Positions 26,096-36,161 are shown, counted from the first letter of the stretch. The stretch: DNA of 64,000 bases from Agromyces ramosus (GCF_030817175.1 NZ_JAUSYY010000001.1:3348001-3412000), one strand, 5' to 3'. Notes: a model not told the origin generated them from the sequence alone. Numbers and translations are program-made.

Positions 26096-27668
26096 CGGCC
26101 TGCACACGCTCGGGCGCTGGACCGGCGACCGCGCCCGCGCGACGCCCGACCGCACCGCGATCGACGATCGCGGCGTCGTCGTCACCTACCGCGAGCTCGA
26201 CGCTCGCGCCGAGCGGCTTGCCGCGGCGTTCCGCGCGGCCGGCTACGCCATCGGCGACCGCATCGCCACGCTCACCGGCAACAGCGCCGATCACGTGGTG
26301 CTGTTCTTCGCCTGCGCGAAGGCAGGGCTCGTGCTCGTGCCGCTCTCGTGGCGACTGGCGCCGCGGGAGCTCTCCGCGCAGCTCGAGATCGCCGAGCCCG
26401 CGCTGCTCCTCGTCGAGACGGAGTTCGAGTCGCTCGCGAAGGCGACGCTCGCGCGGCTCGCGCGCCGCGTGCCGACCGCGGCGATCGGGGCCCACGGCGT
26501 CGAGGCCGAGGTGCCGGCGCCGTCGCGCGACGTGCTGCCTGGGCCATCCGGCCGCATCGAGGTCGCCGACGACGACGCGCTGCTCATCATCTTCACATCG
26601 GGCACGACCGCGACACCGAAGGGCGCCGTGCTCACGCACGCGAACTGCTTCTGGACGAACCTCGCGTTCTCGCGCATCGTCGAGCTGCGCGCGACCGACA
26701 CGGTGCTCGCGGTCATGCCGCAGTACCACGTCGGCGGTTGGAACATCCAGCCGCTGCTCGCCTGGTGGACGGGTGCGACCGTCGTGCTCGAGCGCACCTT
26801 CGACCCCGGCCGAGTGCTGCATCTCATCCAGGAGCGGCGCATCACGACCATGATGGGCGTGCCCGCGAACTACCTCTTCCTCGCGCAGCATCCCGACTTC
26901 GACGGCACGGACCTGTCGAGCCTCGAGCACGCGATCGTCGGCGGAGCGCCGATGCCGCCCGCGCTGCTGCGCACCTGGCACGCTCGCGGCGTGGCCTTGA
27001 CGCAGGGGTACGGGCTCACCGAGGCCTCGCCGAACGTGCTGTGCCTGCCCGACGAGCACGCCCGGAGCCGCGCCGGCTCAGCGGGCAAGCCGTATCCGCA
27101 CGTCGACGTCGCGGTGGCGGACCCCGTTTCCGGCGAGCACCTCGACGCCGCCGCCGAGGGTGAGCTGCTCGTGCACGGGCCGTCGGTGTTCGCCGGGTAC
27201 TTCCGCGACGACGCGGCCACGGCAGCGGCCCTCCACGACGGTTGGCTGCACACCGGTGACCTCGTCCGGCGCGACGCCGACGGGTTCTTCACGATCGTCG
27301 ACCGCATCAAGGACATCTACATCTCAGGGGGAGAGGGCGTCGCCCCCGCCGAGGTCGAATCGGTGCTCATGGCACATCCGGCCGTCGCCGATGTCGCCGT
27401 CGTCGGGGTGCCCGACGAGCGCTGGGGCGAGGCCGGCGTCGCGTGGGTGGTCGTGCGTCGCGGCCGGGTGACGGATGCCGCAGAGCTCGAGTCGTTCGCC
27501 CGTGACTTCCTCGCCCGGTTCAAAGTGCCCCGCGACGTGTACTTCATCGACGAGCTGCCGAGGTCGACCGCCGGCAAGGTGGTGCGTCGACACCTCGTCG
27601 AACGGGCGGCGGCATTCGCCGCGCAGGCCGCGCACACCCCGGCTGCCCGAACGGAGGACCGCCGATGA
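26088..27668 (+). CDS. AMP-forming acyl-CoA synthetase
   Basis: A 526-residue ANL-superfamily ligase. The P-loop-like motif is TSGTTATPKG (near 170), followed by GYGLTEASP, the hinge HTGDLVRRD, and the C-terminal catalytic Lys in RSTAGKV. It activates a carboxylic acid to its CoA thioester via an acyl-adenylate; chain length is not deducible. Overlap with the permease gene indicates that the imported compound, or a product of it, is the substrate (inference). Confidence 0.9.
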   Translation: MPDGLHTLGRWTGDRARATPDRTAIDDRGVVVTYRELDARAERLAAAFRAAGYAIGDRIATLTGNSADHVVLFFACAKAGLVLVPLSWRLAPRELSAQLEIAEPALLLVETEFESLAKATLARLARRVPTAAIGAHGVEAEVPAPSRDVLPGPSGRIEVADDDALLIIFTSGTTATPKGAVLTHANCFWTNLAFSRIVELRATDTVLAVMPQYHVGGWNIQPLLAWWTGATVVLERTFDPGRVLHLIQERRITTMMGVPANYLFLAQHPDFDGTDLSSLEHAIVGGAPMPPALLRTWHARGVALTQGYGLTEASPNVLCLPDEHARSRAGSAGKPYPHVDVAVADPVSGEHLDAAAEGELLVHGPSVFAGYFRDDAATAAALHDGWLHTGDLVRRDADGFFTIVDRIKDIYISGGEGVAPAEVESVLMAHPAVADVAVVGVPDERWGEAGVAWVVVRRGRVTDAAELESFARDFLARFKVPRDVYFIDELPRSTAGKVVRRHLVERAAAFAAQAAHTPAARTEDRR

Positions 27669-28348
27669 GCGCCCAGCCCCGCACCGCCCGCGGCGAGAAG
27701 ACGCGGCGACGCCTGCTCGAGGCCGCGGAGCACGTGTTCTCGAAGCACGGGTACCACGAGGCATCCGTCTCGCGCATCACCGACCACGCCGGCGTCGGCC
27801 AGGGCACCTTCTACCTCTACTTCGACACGAAGCTCGACCTGTTCGACGAGCTCGTCGAAGACCTCAACCACCGGGTGCGGCAGGCGATGAGCGAAGGCAC
27901 CCGCGGTGCATCCAGCCGCATCGAGGCCGAGCGGGCCGGCTTCGCCGCTTTCTTCCGCTTCACGGCGGAGCATCCGGCCCTCTACCGCGTCGTGCGCGAG
28001 GCCGAGCTCGTCTCGCCCGAGGCGCTGCGCATGCATTACACGCGAATCGTCGAGGGCTACATCGACGGACTCCGTGAGGCGAGCGCCGACGGCGAGATCG
28101 GCGACATCGACCCGACGGTCGCCGCATGGGCGCTCATGGGGATCGGCGAGATGATCGGCATGCGCTGGGTGCTCTGGGGCGACGGCGACGCTGCTCCGGG
28201 CAACGACGCCGACCCCACCGCGAGCGGCACCCGCGAGGTGCCGCCGCACGTGCTCGACGAGATGATGCGCTTCATCTCCGGAGCGCTCGGGCGCCCGGAA
28301 CTGGTACGAGACCGACGCGAGAGCGCGGGGGAGAAGGAGGAATCGTGA
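27665..28348 (+). CDS. TetR-family transcriptional regulator
   Basis: A 227-residue regulator. The N-terminal TetR HTH is evident (LEAAEHVFSKHGYHEASVSRITDHAGVGQGTFYLYF), followed by a helical ligand-binding domain. It is embedded mid-operon with 4-nt overlaps on both sides, so it is co-expressed with the enzymes. It most likely represses the operon until a CoA thioester or acid ligand appears. The 21225-21244 palindrome is a candidate site. Confidence 0.9.
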   Translation: MSAQPRTARGEKTRRRLLEAAEHVFSKHGYHEASVSRITDHAGVGQGTFYLYFDTKLDLFDELVEDLNHRVRQAMSEGTRGASSRIEAERAGFAAFFRFTAEHPALYRVVREAELVSPEALRMHYTRIVEGYIDGLREASADGEIGDIDPTVAAWALMGIGEMIGMRWVLWGDGDAAPGNDADPTASGTREVPPHVLDEMMRFISGALGRPELVRDRRESAGEKEES

Positions 28349-29091
28349 CCGATCTCAGCGGGCGACGCGCGGTCGTCACCGGGGGTGCGAGCGGCATCGG
28401 CGAGGCATGTGCGCGTGCGCTCGCGGCGGCCGGGGCCCACGTCGTCATCGCCGACCTCAACGGCGAGGCCGCATCACGCGTGGCGGCGGAGCTCGGCGGC
28501 GACGCCTGGCAGGTGGACCTCGGCGACACGGCCGCCCTCGCCGACCTCTCGCTCGACGCGGACATCCTCGTGAACAACGCGGGGATCCAGCACGTCAGCC
28601 CCATCGAGGAGTTCGACCCCGAGCGGTTCGCGCTCATCCTCCGACTCATGCTCGAGTCGCCGTTCCTCCTCATCCGGGCGGCCCTGCCCGGCATGTATGC
28701 GAAGGGGTTCGGCCGGGTGATCAACATCTCGAGCGTGCACGGCATCCGCGCGTCGCCGTTCAAGTCCGCCTACGTCGCGGCCAAGCACGGGCTCGAGGGC
28801 CTCTCGAAGGTCACGGCGCTCGAGGGCGGACCGCACGGCGTCACCTCGAACTGCCTCGACCCCGGGTACGTGCGCACGCCGCTCGTCGAGAAGCAGATCG
28901 CCGACCAGGCGCGCGTGCACGGCATCCCCGAGGCGGAGGTCCTGCCGAAGATCATGCTGACCGAGTCCGCGATCAAGCGGCTCGTGGAACCCGCAGAGGT
29001 CGCGAGCCTCGCCGTCTGGCTCGCCGGCCCCGACGCCGGCATGGTGACGGGCGCGAGCTACACGATGGACGGCGGCTGGAGCGCCAGATGA
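28345..29091 (+). CDS. 3-hydroxybutyrate dehydrogenase-like short-chain dehydrogenase
   Basis: A 248-residue SDR: cofactor motif TGGASGIG, NNAGIQHV, catalytic Ser in INISSVHG and YxxxK as YVAAKHGLEGL. The last segment, with HGIRASPFKSAYVAAKHG and the LTESAIKRLVEP region, is typical of D-3-hydroxybutyrate dehydrogenases, which oxidise 3-hydroxybutyrate to acetoacetate with NAD. It starts at GTG 28345 (GGAGG upstream), overlapping the TetR stop. Its product would feed the CoA-transferase two genes on. Confidence 0.87.
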   Translation: MTDLSGRRAVVTGGASGIGEACARALAAAGAHVVIADLNGEAASRVAAELGGDAWQVDLGDTAALADLSLDADILVNNAGIQHVSPIEEFDPERFALILRLMLESPFLLIRAALPGMYAKGFGRVINISSVHGIRASPFKSAYVAAKHGLEGLSKVTALEGGPHGVTSNCLDPGYVRTPLVEKQIADQARVHGIPEAEVLPKIMLTESAIKRLVEPAEVASLAVWLAGPDAGMVTGASYTMDGGWSAR

Positions 29092-29987
29092 GCTACTCGA
29101 CCTTCACCGCACCCGTCGCCGACGGGTCGCTCGCGGGCGGCCAGTGGAATCCGGATGCCGCCGGCACCCCGGTGCTCGCCGTGCACGGCATCACCGCCAG
29201 CCACCGCAACTGGGACCTGTTCGCCGAGGCGCTGCCCGAGCGCCGCGTGATCGCGCCCGACCTGCGGGGCCGCGGGCGGAGCAACACCCTGCCCGCCCCG
29301 TACGGCCTGGAGCAGCACGCCGACGACCTCGCGGCCGCGCTCGACGCGCTCGGGGTGGCACGAGCCCTCGTCGTCGGTCATTCGATGGGCGCGTTCGTCT
29401 CGGTGACCTTCGCCGAACGGCATCCCGACCGGGTTGCGGGGCTCGTGCTCGTCGACGGCGGCATCCCCGTGCCGAACCCCGACGGCGTCGCGCCCGAGGA
29501 GCTGCCCGCGGTGCTCCTCGGCCCAGCGCTCGAGCGGCTCTCCATGACGTTCGCCGATCGTGCGGCCTACCGGGACTTCTGGCGGCGGCATCCGGCGCTG
29601 GGCCCGTACTGGAACGACGCGATCGAGGCGTACGTCGACTACGACCTCCAGGGCTCGGCACCCGAGCTGCGCAGCAGCGCGTCGGCCGACGCGGTCGCGG
29701 TCAACGCGGTCGAGCTCGACGGCGCGGGCGGCTACGCCGAGGCCCTGCTCGCCGCGCCTGGCCCCGTCGACTTCTTCCGCGCCCCGCGCGGCCTCCAAGA
29801 CGAAGCGCCGCTCTACCCAGAGGCGCTCGTCGCCGAGTGGGCCGAGCGGATGCCGCAGCTCGTCGTCCATGACGTCGCCGACGTCAATCACTACACGATC
29901 GTCATGACGGCGGCCGGCGCCGGTAGCGTGATCCCTGTGATCCGTGCCCGACTCGGGGCCGTCGACACACAGGAAGGTGCATCGTGA
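29088..29987 (+). CDS. Alpha/beta-fold hydrolase
   Basis: A 299-residue hydrolase of the esterase/lipase superfamily. The nucleophile elbow is GHSMGAF, the oxyanion region is [11 protein letters not shown], and the C-terminal His is in DVNHYTIVM. No signal peptide, so cytoplasmic. Between a 3-hydroxybutyrate dehydrogenase and CoA-transferase genes, it may cleave an ester of the imported compound, for example a hydroxybutyrate oligomer (inference). Coupled by 4-nt overlaps at both ends. Confidence 0.82.
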   Translation: MSYSTFTAPVADGSLAGGQWNPDAAGTPVLAVHGITASHRNWDLFAEALPERRVIAPDLRGRGRSNTLPAPYGLEQHADDLAAALDALGVARALVVGHSMGAFVSVTFAERHPDRVAGLVLVDGGIPVPNPDGVAPEELPAVLLGPALERLSMTFADRAAYRDFWRRHPALGPYWNDAIEAYVDYDLQGSAPELRSSASADAVAVNAVELDGAGGYAEALLAAPGPVDFFRAPRGLQDEAPLYPEALVAEWAERMPQLVVHDVADVNHYTIVMTAAGAGSVIPVIRARLGAVDTQEGAS

Positions 29988-30757
29988 CACTCGACAAAGT
30001 CGTCGGGTCCGCTCAAGAGGCGGTCGCCGACATCCCCGCAGGAGCAAGCCTCGCCGTCGGCGGGTTCGGTCTCTGCGGCATCCCGATGGTGCTCATCCAG
30101 GCACTGCTCGACTCGGGGGTCGACGGGCTCTCCGTCGTCTCGAACAACTGCGGCGTCGACGACTGGGGCCTCGGCGTGCTGCTCGCGAAGCAACGCATCG
30201 CGAAGATGACCTCGTCGTACGTCGGCGAGAACAAGGAGTTCGAGCGGCAGTACCTCTCGGGGGAGCTCGAGCTCGAGCTGACTCCGCAGGGGACGCTCGC
30301 CGAGAAGCTGCGGGCCGGCGGCAGCGGCATCGCCGCGTTCTTCACGCAGACCGGCGTCGGCACGCAGGTCGCCGAGGGCGGCCTGCCGCGCCGCTACCAC
30401 CCCGATGGCACGATCGCGGTGGCGAGCCCGGTGAAGCCCGTGCAGACCTTCGAGTTCGCGGGCACACCGCGCGAGTTCGTGCTCGAAGAGGCGATCACGA
30501 CCGATTTCGCCCTCGTGCACGCCCTGAAGGGCGACCGGTACGGCAACCTGGTCTTCGACAAGTCGGCCCGCAACTTCTCGCCCCTCGCGGCCATGGCCGG
30601 CCGCATCTGCATCGCGCAGGTCGAGGAACTCGTCGAGCCGGGCGAGCTCGACCCCGACGCCGTGCACCTGCCCGGCATCTACGTCGACCGCATCGTGGTC
30701 GTCGGCGCCGACATCGAGAAGCGCATCGAACGTCGCACCGTGCGAGAGGGGAACTGA
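29984..30757 (+). CDS. 3-oxoacid CoA-transferase subunit A
   Basis: A 257-residue alpha subunit. The glycine-rich CoA-binding GGFGLCGIP is near the N-terminus and [14 protein letters not shown] is family-typical. With subunit B it moves CoA from succinyl-CoA to acetoacetate or a related 3-oxoacid. It starts at GTG 29984, overlapping the hydrolase stop. Confidence 0.92.
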   Translation: MTLDKVVGSAQEAVADIPAGASLAVGGFGLCGIPMVLIQALLDSGVDGLSVVSNNCGVDDWGLGVLLAKQRIAKMTSSYVGENKEFERQYLSGELELELTPQGTLAEKLRAGGSGIAAFFTQTGVGTQVAEGGLPRRYHPDGTIAVASPVKPVQTFEFAGTPREFVLEEAITTDFALVHALKGDRYGNLVFDKSARNFSPLAAMAGRICIAQVEELVEPGELDPDAVHLPGIYVDRIVVVGADIEKRIERRTVREGN

Positions 30758-30758
30758 G

Positions 30759-31391
30759 ATGGCACTCACACGTTTCGAGATGGCCGCGCGCGCCGCGCGC
30801 GAGCTCGCCGACGGCTCCTACGTCAACCTCGGCATCGGCCTGCCCACGCTCGTGCCGAACTACGTGCCCGAAGGGGTCACGATCCTCCTCCAGTCCGAGA
30901 ACGGCATCCTCGGCGTCGGACCGTACCCGACCGAGGCCGAGGTCGATCCCGACCTGATCAACGCGGGCAAGGAGACCGTGACGGTGCTCCCCGGCGCCGC
31001 GTACTTCGACTCGGCCACGAGCTTCGGCATGATCCGCGGCGGCAAGATCGATGCGGCCATCCTCGGCGCCATGCAGGTGTCGGCCACGGGCGACCTCGCC
31101 AACTGGATGATCCCCGGCAAGATGGTGAAGGGCCCGGGCGGCGCGATGGACCTCGTGCACGGCGCCAAGCACCGCATCGTGCTCATGGAGCACGTCGCAC
31201 GCGACGGCTCGCCGAAGATCGTCAACGAGTGCTCCCTGCCGCTCACGGGCAAGGGCGTCGTCGACCGCATCATCACCGATCTCGCCGTCATCGACGTGAC
31301 CCCGGATGGCCTCCGGCTCGTCGAGCTCGCGCCGGGCCTCACCATCGACGAGGTCGTCGCGGCCACCCAGCCGCCGCTGCTCACCGACTGA
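30759..31391 (+). CDS. 3-oxoacid CoA-transferase subunit B
   Basis: A 210-residue beta subunit. The catalytic Glu lies in [13 protein letters not shown], after [14 protein letters not shown]. The later [11 protein letters not shown] matches the succinyl-CoA:3-ketoacid transferase type. It starts one base after the subunit A stop. With the dehydrogenase and thiolase it completes a 3-hydroxybutyrate to acetyl-CoA route. Confidence 0.93.
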   Translation: MALTRFEMAARAARELADGSYVNLGIGLPTLVPNYVPEGVTILLQSENGILGVGPYPTEAEVDPDLINAGKETVTVLPGAAYFDSATSFGMIRGGKIDAAILGAMQVSATGDLANWMIPGKMVKGPGGAMDLVHGAKHRIVLMEHVARDGSPKIVNECSLPLTGKGVVDRIITDLAVIDVTPDGLRLVELAPGLTIDEVVAATQPPLLTD

Positions 31392-31400
31392 AGGAAGAGC

Positions 31401-32519
31401 ATGATCGACACGATCCTCCCGGGCATCCAGACGTTCCAGGTGAAGACGCAGCGCCTCACGGCGAACGTGCTCGAGCGACCGTCGGATGCCGCGACGACCA
31501 CGGTCGTATTCCTCCACGGCAACGTCTCGTCGTCGCTGTTCTGGCAACCGCTCATGCTCGAGCTTCCGAGCCATGTGCGCCCGCTCGCGATCGACTTGCG
31601 GGGGTTCGGCGACACCGACGTGCTTCCCGTCGACGCGACGCGCGGCGTACGCGACTTCTCCGACGACGTGGCATCCGTCATCGACGCCCTCACGCCCGGC
31701 GCGGTGCACGTCGTCGGCTGGAGCATGGGCGGCGGGGTCGCCATGCAACTGCTGCTCGACCGGCCCGAGCTCGTGGCGAGCCTCACGCTCGTGGCGACGG
31801 TCTCGCCGTACGGGTTCGGCGGTACCGCGCTCGACGGGACTCTGCTCGTCCCCGACGCCGCAGGCACCGGCGGCGGGGGAGTGAACCCCGACTTCGTGAC
31901 GAGACTCGCGGCGGGCGACCGCAGTGACGAGCCCGGCTCACCGCGCGCCGTCTTCCGGTCGAGCTACGTGGCGCCCGGGTTCGTCTCGGACCTTGAAGAC
32001 CTCTGGGTGGAGTCGATGCTCACGACTGCGACGGGGCTCGACAACTATCCCGGCGATTCGACCGTGTCCGAGCACTGGCCCGGGTTCGCGCCGGGCGGCC
32101 GGGGCGTGCTCAACACCATGGCGCCGACGGTGTTCGACGCCACCGGCATCGTCGACGTCGATCCGAAGCCGCCGGTGCTCTGGATCCACGGCGTGCACGA
32201 CGCCATCGTCGGCGACGCGTCGTTCTTCGACCTGAACCAGCTCGGGACGGCGGGCATCATCCCCGGCTGGCCGGGCGACGACGTGGCCCCGCCGCAGCCG
32301 ATGATCGCTCAGACGCGAGCCGTGCTCACCCGCTACCGCGACGCGGGCGGACGGTTCACCGAGCTCGAGCTCGAGGACTGCGGCCACTCGCCGCACCTCG
32401 AGCACCCCGACGTCTTCCGCCACGCGCTGCTCGCGCACGTCGGCACTGCAGAGGTCGGGGAGTTCGGGCGCGAGACTCGGGCCCGGAAGCGGACGAAAGA
32501 CTCCGATATGAAATCGTGA
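31401..32519 (+). CDS. Second alpha/beta hydrolase of the operon
   Basis: A 372-residue protein unrelated in detail to the hydrolase at 29.1 kb. Catalytic features are FLHGNVSSSLFW (oxyanion), GWSMGGGVAMQL (Ser), IHGVHDAIV (Asp) and CGHSPHLEHP (His). An insertion of about 90 residues between core and Asp motif (VNPDF through VDVDPK) likely forms a lid over the pocket. The tail is basic (RETRARKRTKD). It begins 9 nt after the CoA-transferase gene, with AAGGAAG upstream, and is the last gene of the operon. Specificity is unknown. Confidence 0.8.
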   Translation: MIDTILPGIQTFQVKTQRLTANVLERPSDAATTTVVFLHGNVSSSLFWQPLMLELPSHVRPLAIDLRGFGDTDVLPVDATRGVRDFSDDVASVIDALTPGAVHVVGWSMGGGVAMQLLLDRPELVASLTLVATVSPYGFGGTALDGTLLVPDAAGTGGGGVNPDFVTRLAAGDRSDEPGSPRAVFRSSYVAPGFVSDLEDLWVESMLTTATGLDNYPGDSTVSEHWPGFAPGGRGVLNTMAPTVFDATGIVDVDPKPPVLWIHGVHDAIVGDASFFDLNQLGTAGIIPGWPGDDVAPPQPMIAQTRAVLTRYRDAGGRFTELELEDCGHSPHLEHPDVFRHALLAHVGTAEVGEFGRETRARKRTKDSDMKS

Positions 32520-32591
32520 CCCCGCGCACGACGCGAACGGCCACCATCAGGTGCGACCATTGCGCACGGGTATCTCGGAGGGGGACGAACC

Positions 32592-33335
32592 ATGGCACAA
32601 CTGAGCACGAGCCGGTTCACGGCTTGGATCGCGACCGTGGCCGGAGTCCTGCTGCTCTCGGGCTGCATGTCGGGCTCGGCGATGTCGCCGACCGGCACCC
32701 CGACGACCGCCGCCCCGAGCCCGACCGCCGTCGACCCCACCCCAACGGAATCTGAGGACCCGCTGGCGAGTGTCACCGCTCTCGTGGCTCGAGCCGATCG
32801 CCTCGAGCTGCGAGACCTGACCGGGTCTGTCGTGGCGACCATCGACTACATGTCGGCTCCCGGCGCCGTGGCCGTGCTCACGAACGTGTTCGGCGAACCG
32901 CCGGTCGACGAGGAGTACTTGGGCGGCAATCACTTTCCCGACGGCGTGATACATCGGTGGGGTGGGGCGGCGCTGCAGGAGCGCTTCTACGACGAGGAAC
33001 AGCGGGTGAACGCCGATCTCAACAACCTGGTGTGGCCCCGTTTCGCGGTGATCTTCGAGGCCCCCGAGTCGCTCGGCATCACGTTGACGACGGACACGGG
33101 CATCACGGTGGGCGTGACCCACGCCGCCATCAGCGCCGAGCTCGATCCGGCGCTGTGGAGCTGCATGGGTCCCGCCGTCGACGTCATCGAGATCGAACGC
33201 GAATCAGGTCCGGTGAAGATCGGCGTCGCGCTCTCGGAGCTTGTGATCGACGAATCCGGTGCGTACACCGGCGAGAAGGTGGCCGGCGTCACGAAGATCG
33301 TCGCGCCCGAACCGGTCGCGTACGGCTGCGCCTGA
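32592..33335 (+). CDS. Exported lipoprotein, function unknown
   Basis: A 247-residue predicted lipoprotein: signal sequence with lipobox LLSGC (Cys28) and a Ser/Thr/Pro-rich linker to about residue 57. A compact domain follows with mixed beta character (LELRDLTGSVVATIDY; GITVGVTHAAI). Two Cys remain, near 194 and 246 (WSCM and YGCA), possibly a disulfide. No family recognised. GGAGGGGGA precedes the ATG, and the gene appears to be its own unit. Confidence 0.7.
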   Translation: MAQLSTSRFTAWIATVAGVLLLSGCMSGSAMSPTGTPTTAAPSPTAVDPTPTESEDPLASVTALVARADRLELRDLTGSVVATIDYMSAPGAVAVLTNVFGEPPVDEEYLGGNHFPDGVIHRWGGAALQERFYDEEQRVNADLNNLVWPRFAVIFEAPESLGITLTTDTGITVGVTHAAISAELDPALWSCMGPAVDVIEIERESGPVKIGVALSELVIDESGAYTGEKVAGVTKIVAPEPVAYGCA

Positions 33336-33339
33336 CGTC

Positions 33340-33355
33340 CCGCCCCCGAGGGCGG
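33340..33355 (+). terminator. Short hairpin after the lipoprotein gene
   Basis: CCGCCC-CCGA-GGGCGG, 4 nt past the stop. Small but perfect arms. A candidate -10 TATAAC (33381-33386) for the next gene follows, with no -35 of note. The remaining part of the 196-bp gap holds nothing I can name. Confidence 0.4.
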
Positions 33356-33531
33356 CGCGCGTGCACGGCGAGAGCCGCACTATAACTCCCGGTTCCCCCG
33401 AATGGCAGGGGGTGGGATGAATCGAGTTCCGGCCGAAGACTGGAGCACCGGCGAGAGTCGTCCGGTCGAGGTCGGTCGTCGACGCCGTGCGCAGCGGTCA
33501 CCTCGAGGCATCCGGTATCGAGGAGGGCATC

Positions 33532-34635
33532 GTGGCCGAAGACGGAGCCAGCACGAACCTGGCGGACGCGCCGGAACCCGACGACGAGCGCAAACCCGAC
33601 TCGCCCCGCGAGGTGACGAAGCGTTCGTGGAAGTACGTGCTGCGGAAGAGCTTCCGCGAGTTCATCGACGACCAGTGCCCCGACCGCGCCGCCTCGCTCA
33701 CCTACTACGGCGTCCTGGCCCTCTTCCCGGGCCTGCTCGCACTCGCCTCTCTGCTCGCGCTCGTCGGCCAGGGCGAGCGTGCGATCGACTCGTTGTTCGG
33801 GATCCTGCAGCAGGTTGCCCCGGGCGAGGCGCTTGACGTCATCCGTGAGCCGCTCGAGGACTTCAGCACCTCGCCGGCAGCCGGGCTCGGGTTCGTCACG
33901 GGCCTCCTGCTCGCGATCTGGTCGGCCTCGGGCTACGTCGGCGCGTTCAGCCGGGCGATGAACCAGATCTATGAGATCGACGAGGGACGTCCGTTCTGGA
34001 AGCTGCGGCCCATGCAGCTCATCGTGACCATCGTCACCCTGGTGCTCGTCGTCGTGATCGCGGTGATCCTCGTGATCTCGGGACCGGTGACCGAGGCGCT
34101 CGGCGATGCGCTGGGCGTGGGCGAAGCCGTTGAGGTCGTCTGGGAGATCGCCAAGTGGCCCGTGCTGGCCTTTGCCGTCATCCTGGCCATCGCGATCCTC
34201 TACTACGCGACGCCGAACGCGAAGCAGCCGAGGTTCCGCTGGATCAGCGTCGGCGCCGTCGTCGCGATCGTGGCGCTCGTCATCGTGTCGGCGGGCTTCG
34301 CGCTCTACGTCGCGAACTTCTCGAACTACGACCGCACCTACGGCTCGTTCGGTGGCGTGATCGTCTTCCTCCTCTGGCTCTGGCTGGCCAACTCCGCGCT
34401 GCTCTTCGGCGCCGAGTTCGACGCCGAACTCGAGCGCGGACGACAGCTGCAGGCGGGCATCGAGGCCGAGGAGGACATCCAACTCCCACCGCGTGACACG
34501 CGCAAGAGCGAGAAGGCCGCGATGAAGCAGAAGGAGGACATCGAGCTCGGCCGCAAGATCCGGCTCGAGCACTCCGACGTCGACACGGATGACGCGGGCA
34601 CGACCGAGGAGTCCACCCGTACTCGCGACCGCTGA
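33532..34635 (+). CDS. YihY/virulence factor BrkB family membrane protein
   Basis: About 367 residues. A hydrophilic N-terminal 40 residues precede the family signature RAASLTYYGVLALFPGLLAL. About six helices follow, with SGYVGAFSRAMNQIYEIDEGRPFWKLR in between. The C-terminal 80 residues are charged and probably cytoplasmic. The family, once miscalled RNase BN, is of unknown function. GTG 33532 is chosen for GAGGAGGG (33520-33527); an ATG at 33487 lacks such a site. Confidence 0.85.
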   Translation: MAEDGASTNLADAPEPDDERKPDSPREVTKRSWKYVLRKSFREFIDDQCPDRAASLTYYGVLALFPGLLALASLLALVGQGERAIDSLFGILQQVAPGEALDVIREPLEDFSTSPAAGLGFVTGLLLAIWSASGYVGAFSRAMNQIYEIDEGRPFWKLRPMQLIVTIVTLVLVVVIAVILVISGPVTEALGDALGVGEAVEVVWEIAKWPVLAFAVILAIAILYYATPNAKQPRFRWISVGAVVAIVALVIVSAGFALYVANFSNYDRTYGSFGGVIVFLLWLWLANSALLFGAEFDAELERGRQLQAGIEAEEDIQLPPRDTRKSEKAAMKQKEDIELGRKIRLEHSDVDTDDAGTTEESTRTRDR

Positions 34636-34683
34636 CGCTGCGCCTGACATCCGCTTCCCAGCCGTTGAGCACTCCGGCGGAAG

Positions 34684-34689
34684 TAGACT
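34684..34689 (+). promoter_or_regulatory. -10 hexamer for ispG, leaderless-type
   Basis: TAGACT, 6 nt before GTG 34696. No ribosome-binding site between. Confidence 0.55.
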
Positions 34690-34695
34690 CGAGTC

Positions 34696-35847
34696 GTGCC
34701 TGCTGTGAATCTCGGAATGCCCAAAGTCCCTGAGGTCCTGGCCCCGCGACGCAAGTCACGCCAGATCAAGGTGGGCAAGGTGCTCGTCGGCGGCGACGCC
34801 CAGGTGAGCGTCCAGTCGATGACGACGACGCCGACGACGAACATCAACGCGACCCTGCAGCAGATCGCCGAACTCACGGCATCGGGCTGCGACATCGTTC
34901 GCGTGGCCGTGCCCAGTCGCGACGACGCCGAGGCGCTGCCGATCATCGCGAAGAAGAGCCAGATCCCCGTCATCGCCGACATCCACTTCCAGCCGAACTA
35001 CGTCTACGCCGCGATCGACGCCGGATGCGCCGCGGTGCGCGTGAACCCGGGAAACATCCGCAAGTTCGACGACCAGGTCGCCGAGATCGCGCGGCGCGCG
35101 AAAGAGGCCGACGTCTCGATCCGCATCGGCGTGAACGCCGGCTCGCTCGACCCGCGCCTGCTCCAGAAGTACGGCAAGGCCACGCCCGAGGCGCTCGTCG
35201 AGTCGGCGGTCTGGGAGGCGAGCCTCTTCGAGGAGCACGACTTCCACGACTTCAAGATCTCGGTGAAGCACAACGACCCGATCGTCATGGTGAAGGCCTA
35301 CCGCATGCTCGCCGAGCGCGGCGACTGGCCCCTGCACCTCGGCGTCACCGAGGCGGGCCCGAGCTTCCAGGGCACGATCAAGAGCGCGACGGCGTTCGGC
35401 ATCCTCCTCGGCGAGGGCATCGGCGACACCATCCGCGTCTCGCTCTCCGCTCCGCCGGTCGAGGAGGTCAAGGTCGGGCTGCAGATCCTGCAGTCGCTGA
35501 ACCTGCGTGAACGCAAGCTCGAGATCGTGTCGTGCCCCTCATGCGGGCGCGCCCAGGTCGACGTCTACAAGCTCGCGAACGACGTCACCGACGGACTCGA
35601 GGGCATGACCGTGCCGCTTCGCGTCGCCGTCATGGGCTGCGTCGTGAACGGGCCCGGCGAGGCGCGCGAGGCCGACCTCGGCGTGGCATCCGGAAACGGC
35701 AAGGGCCAGATCTTCGTGAAGGGCGAGGTCATCAAGACCGTGCCCGAGTCCGAGATCGTGGCGACCCTCATCGAAGAGGCGAACCGCATCGCCGACGAGA
35801 TGGGCGCCGACGCGCCCGTCGGCTCACCCCAGGTGCTCACCCCGTAG
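34696..35847 (+). CDS. ispG: 4-hydroxy-3-methylbut-2-en-1-yl diphosphate synthase
   Basis: A 383-residue [4Fe-4S] enzyme of the non-mevalonate isoprenoid pathway (GcpE). The cluster cysteines are visible as SCPSCGR (C280, C283) and [10 protein letters not shown] (C315, with the family's adjacent Glu). The N-terminal TIM-barrel shows [17 protein letters not shown] and DIVRVAVPS. Its pathway partner dxr is at 13.7 kb, unlike many actinobacteria where dxr, rseP and ispG are adjacent. It appears to be transcribed alone from a leaderless promoter. Confidence 0.96.
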   Translation: MPAVNLGMPKVPEVLAPRRKSRQIKVGKVLVGGDAQVSVQSMTTTPTTNINATLQQIAELTASGCDIVRVAVPSRDDAEALPIIAKKSQIPVIADIHFQPNYVYAAIDAGCAAVRVNPGNIRKFDDQVAEIARRAKEADVSIRIGVNAGSLDPRLLQKYGKATPEALVESAVWEASLFEEHDFHDFKISVKHNDPIVMVKAYRMLAERGDWPLHLGVTEAGPSFQGTIKSATAFGILLGEGIGDTIRVSLSAPPVEEVKVGLQILQSLNLRERKLEIVSCPSCGRAQVDVYKLANDVTDGLEGMTVPLRVAVMGCVVNGPGEAREADLGVASGNGKGQIFVKGEVIKTVPESEIVATLIEEANRIADEMGADAPVGSPQVLTP

Positions 35848-35855
35848 TGGCCCGC

Positions 35856-35880
35856 GCCGCCCGCGAGTATGGTGGGCGGC
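35856..35880 (+). terminator. Hairpin after ispG
   Basis: Arms GCCGCCC (35856-35862) and GGGCGGC (35874-35880) with an 11-nt loop, 9 nt past the stop. The loop contains TATGGT, which could also be a -10 for the next small gene, so the role is ambiguous. Confidence 0.4.
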
Positions 35881-35923
35881 ATCGGATGCCCCGACGCGGC
35901 ATCCGCGCGAGAGGGGGTCCGTG

Positions 35924-36082
35924 ATGAGCGGAGACGGCACCGAGTTCGAGTACCCCGACCAGGCGGGATACCCCGACGGCATGGGCACCCTGCATGAGGG
36001 CACCGACGACGCCGCGACGGCCGCAGCCGACGACGTCGAGGCGTTCGCCATGGAGGACGAAGAGGACGTCGACGGCGACTGA
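35924..36082 (+). CDS. Small acidic protein
   Basis: A 52-residue ORF beginning MSGDGTEFEYPDQAGYPDGM and ending EEDVDGD. It is very rich in Asp and Glu (about one third of residues) with no basic residue except one His. GAGAGGGGG lies about 8 nt before the ATG, a good ribosome site; GTG 35921 is also possible. Probably disordered. No family recognised. It converges on the M20 peptidase gene, which itself ends in an acidic tail. Confidence 0.6.
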   Translation: MSGDGTEFEYPDQAGYPDGMGTLHEGTDDAATAAADDVEAFAMEDEEDVDGD

Positions 36083-36161
36083 ACCGCGGCGGCGCGTCAG
36101 CGGTCGGCAACGCCGTTCTCGGGGTTCGTGGCTGCGCTCGTCGTCGAGTCGACCGTCGCGC

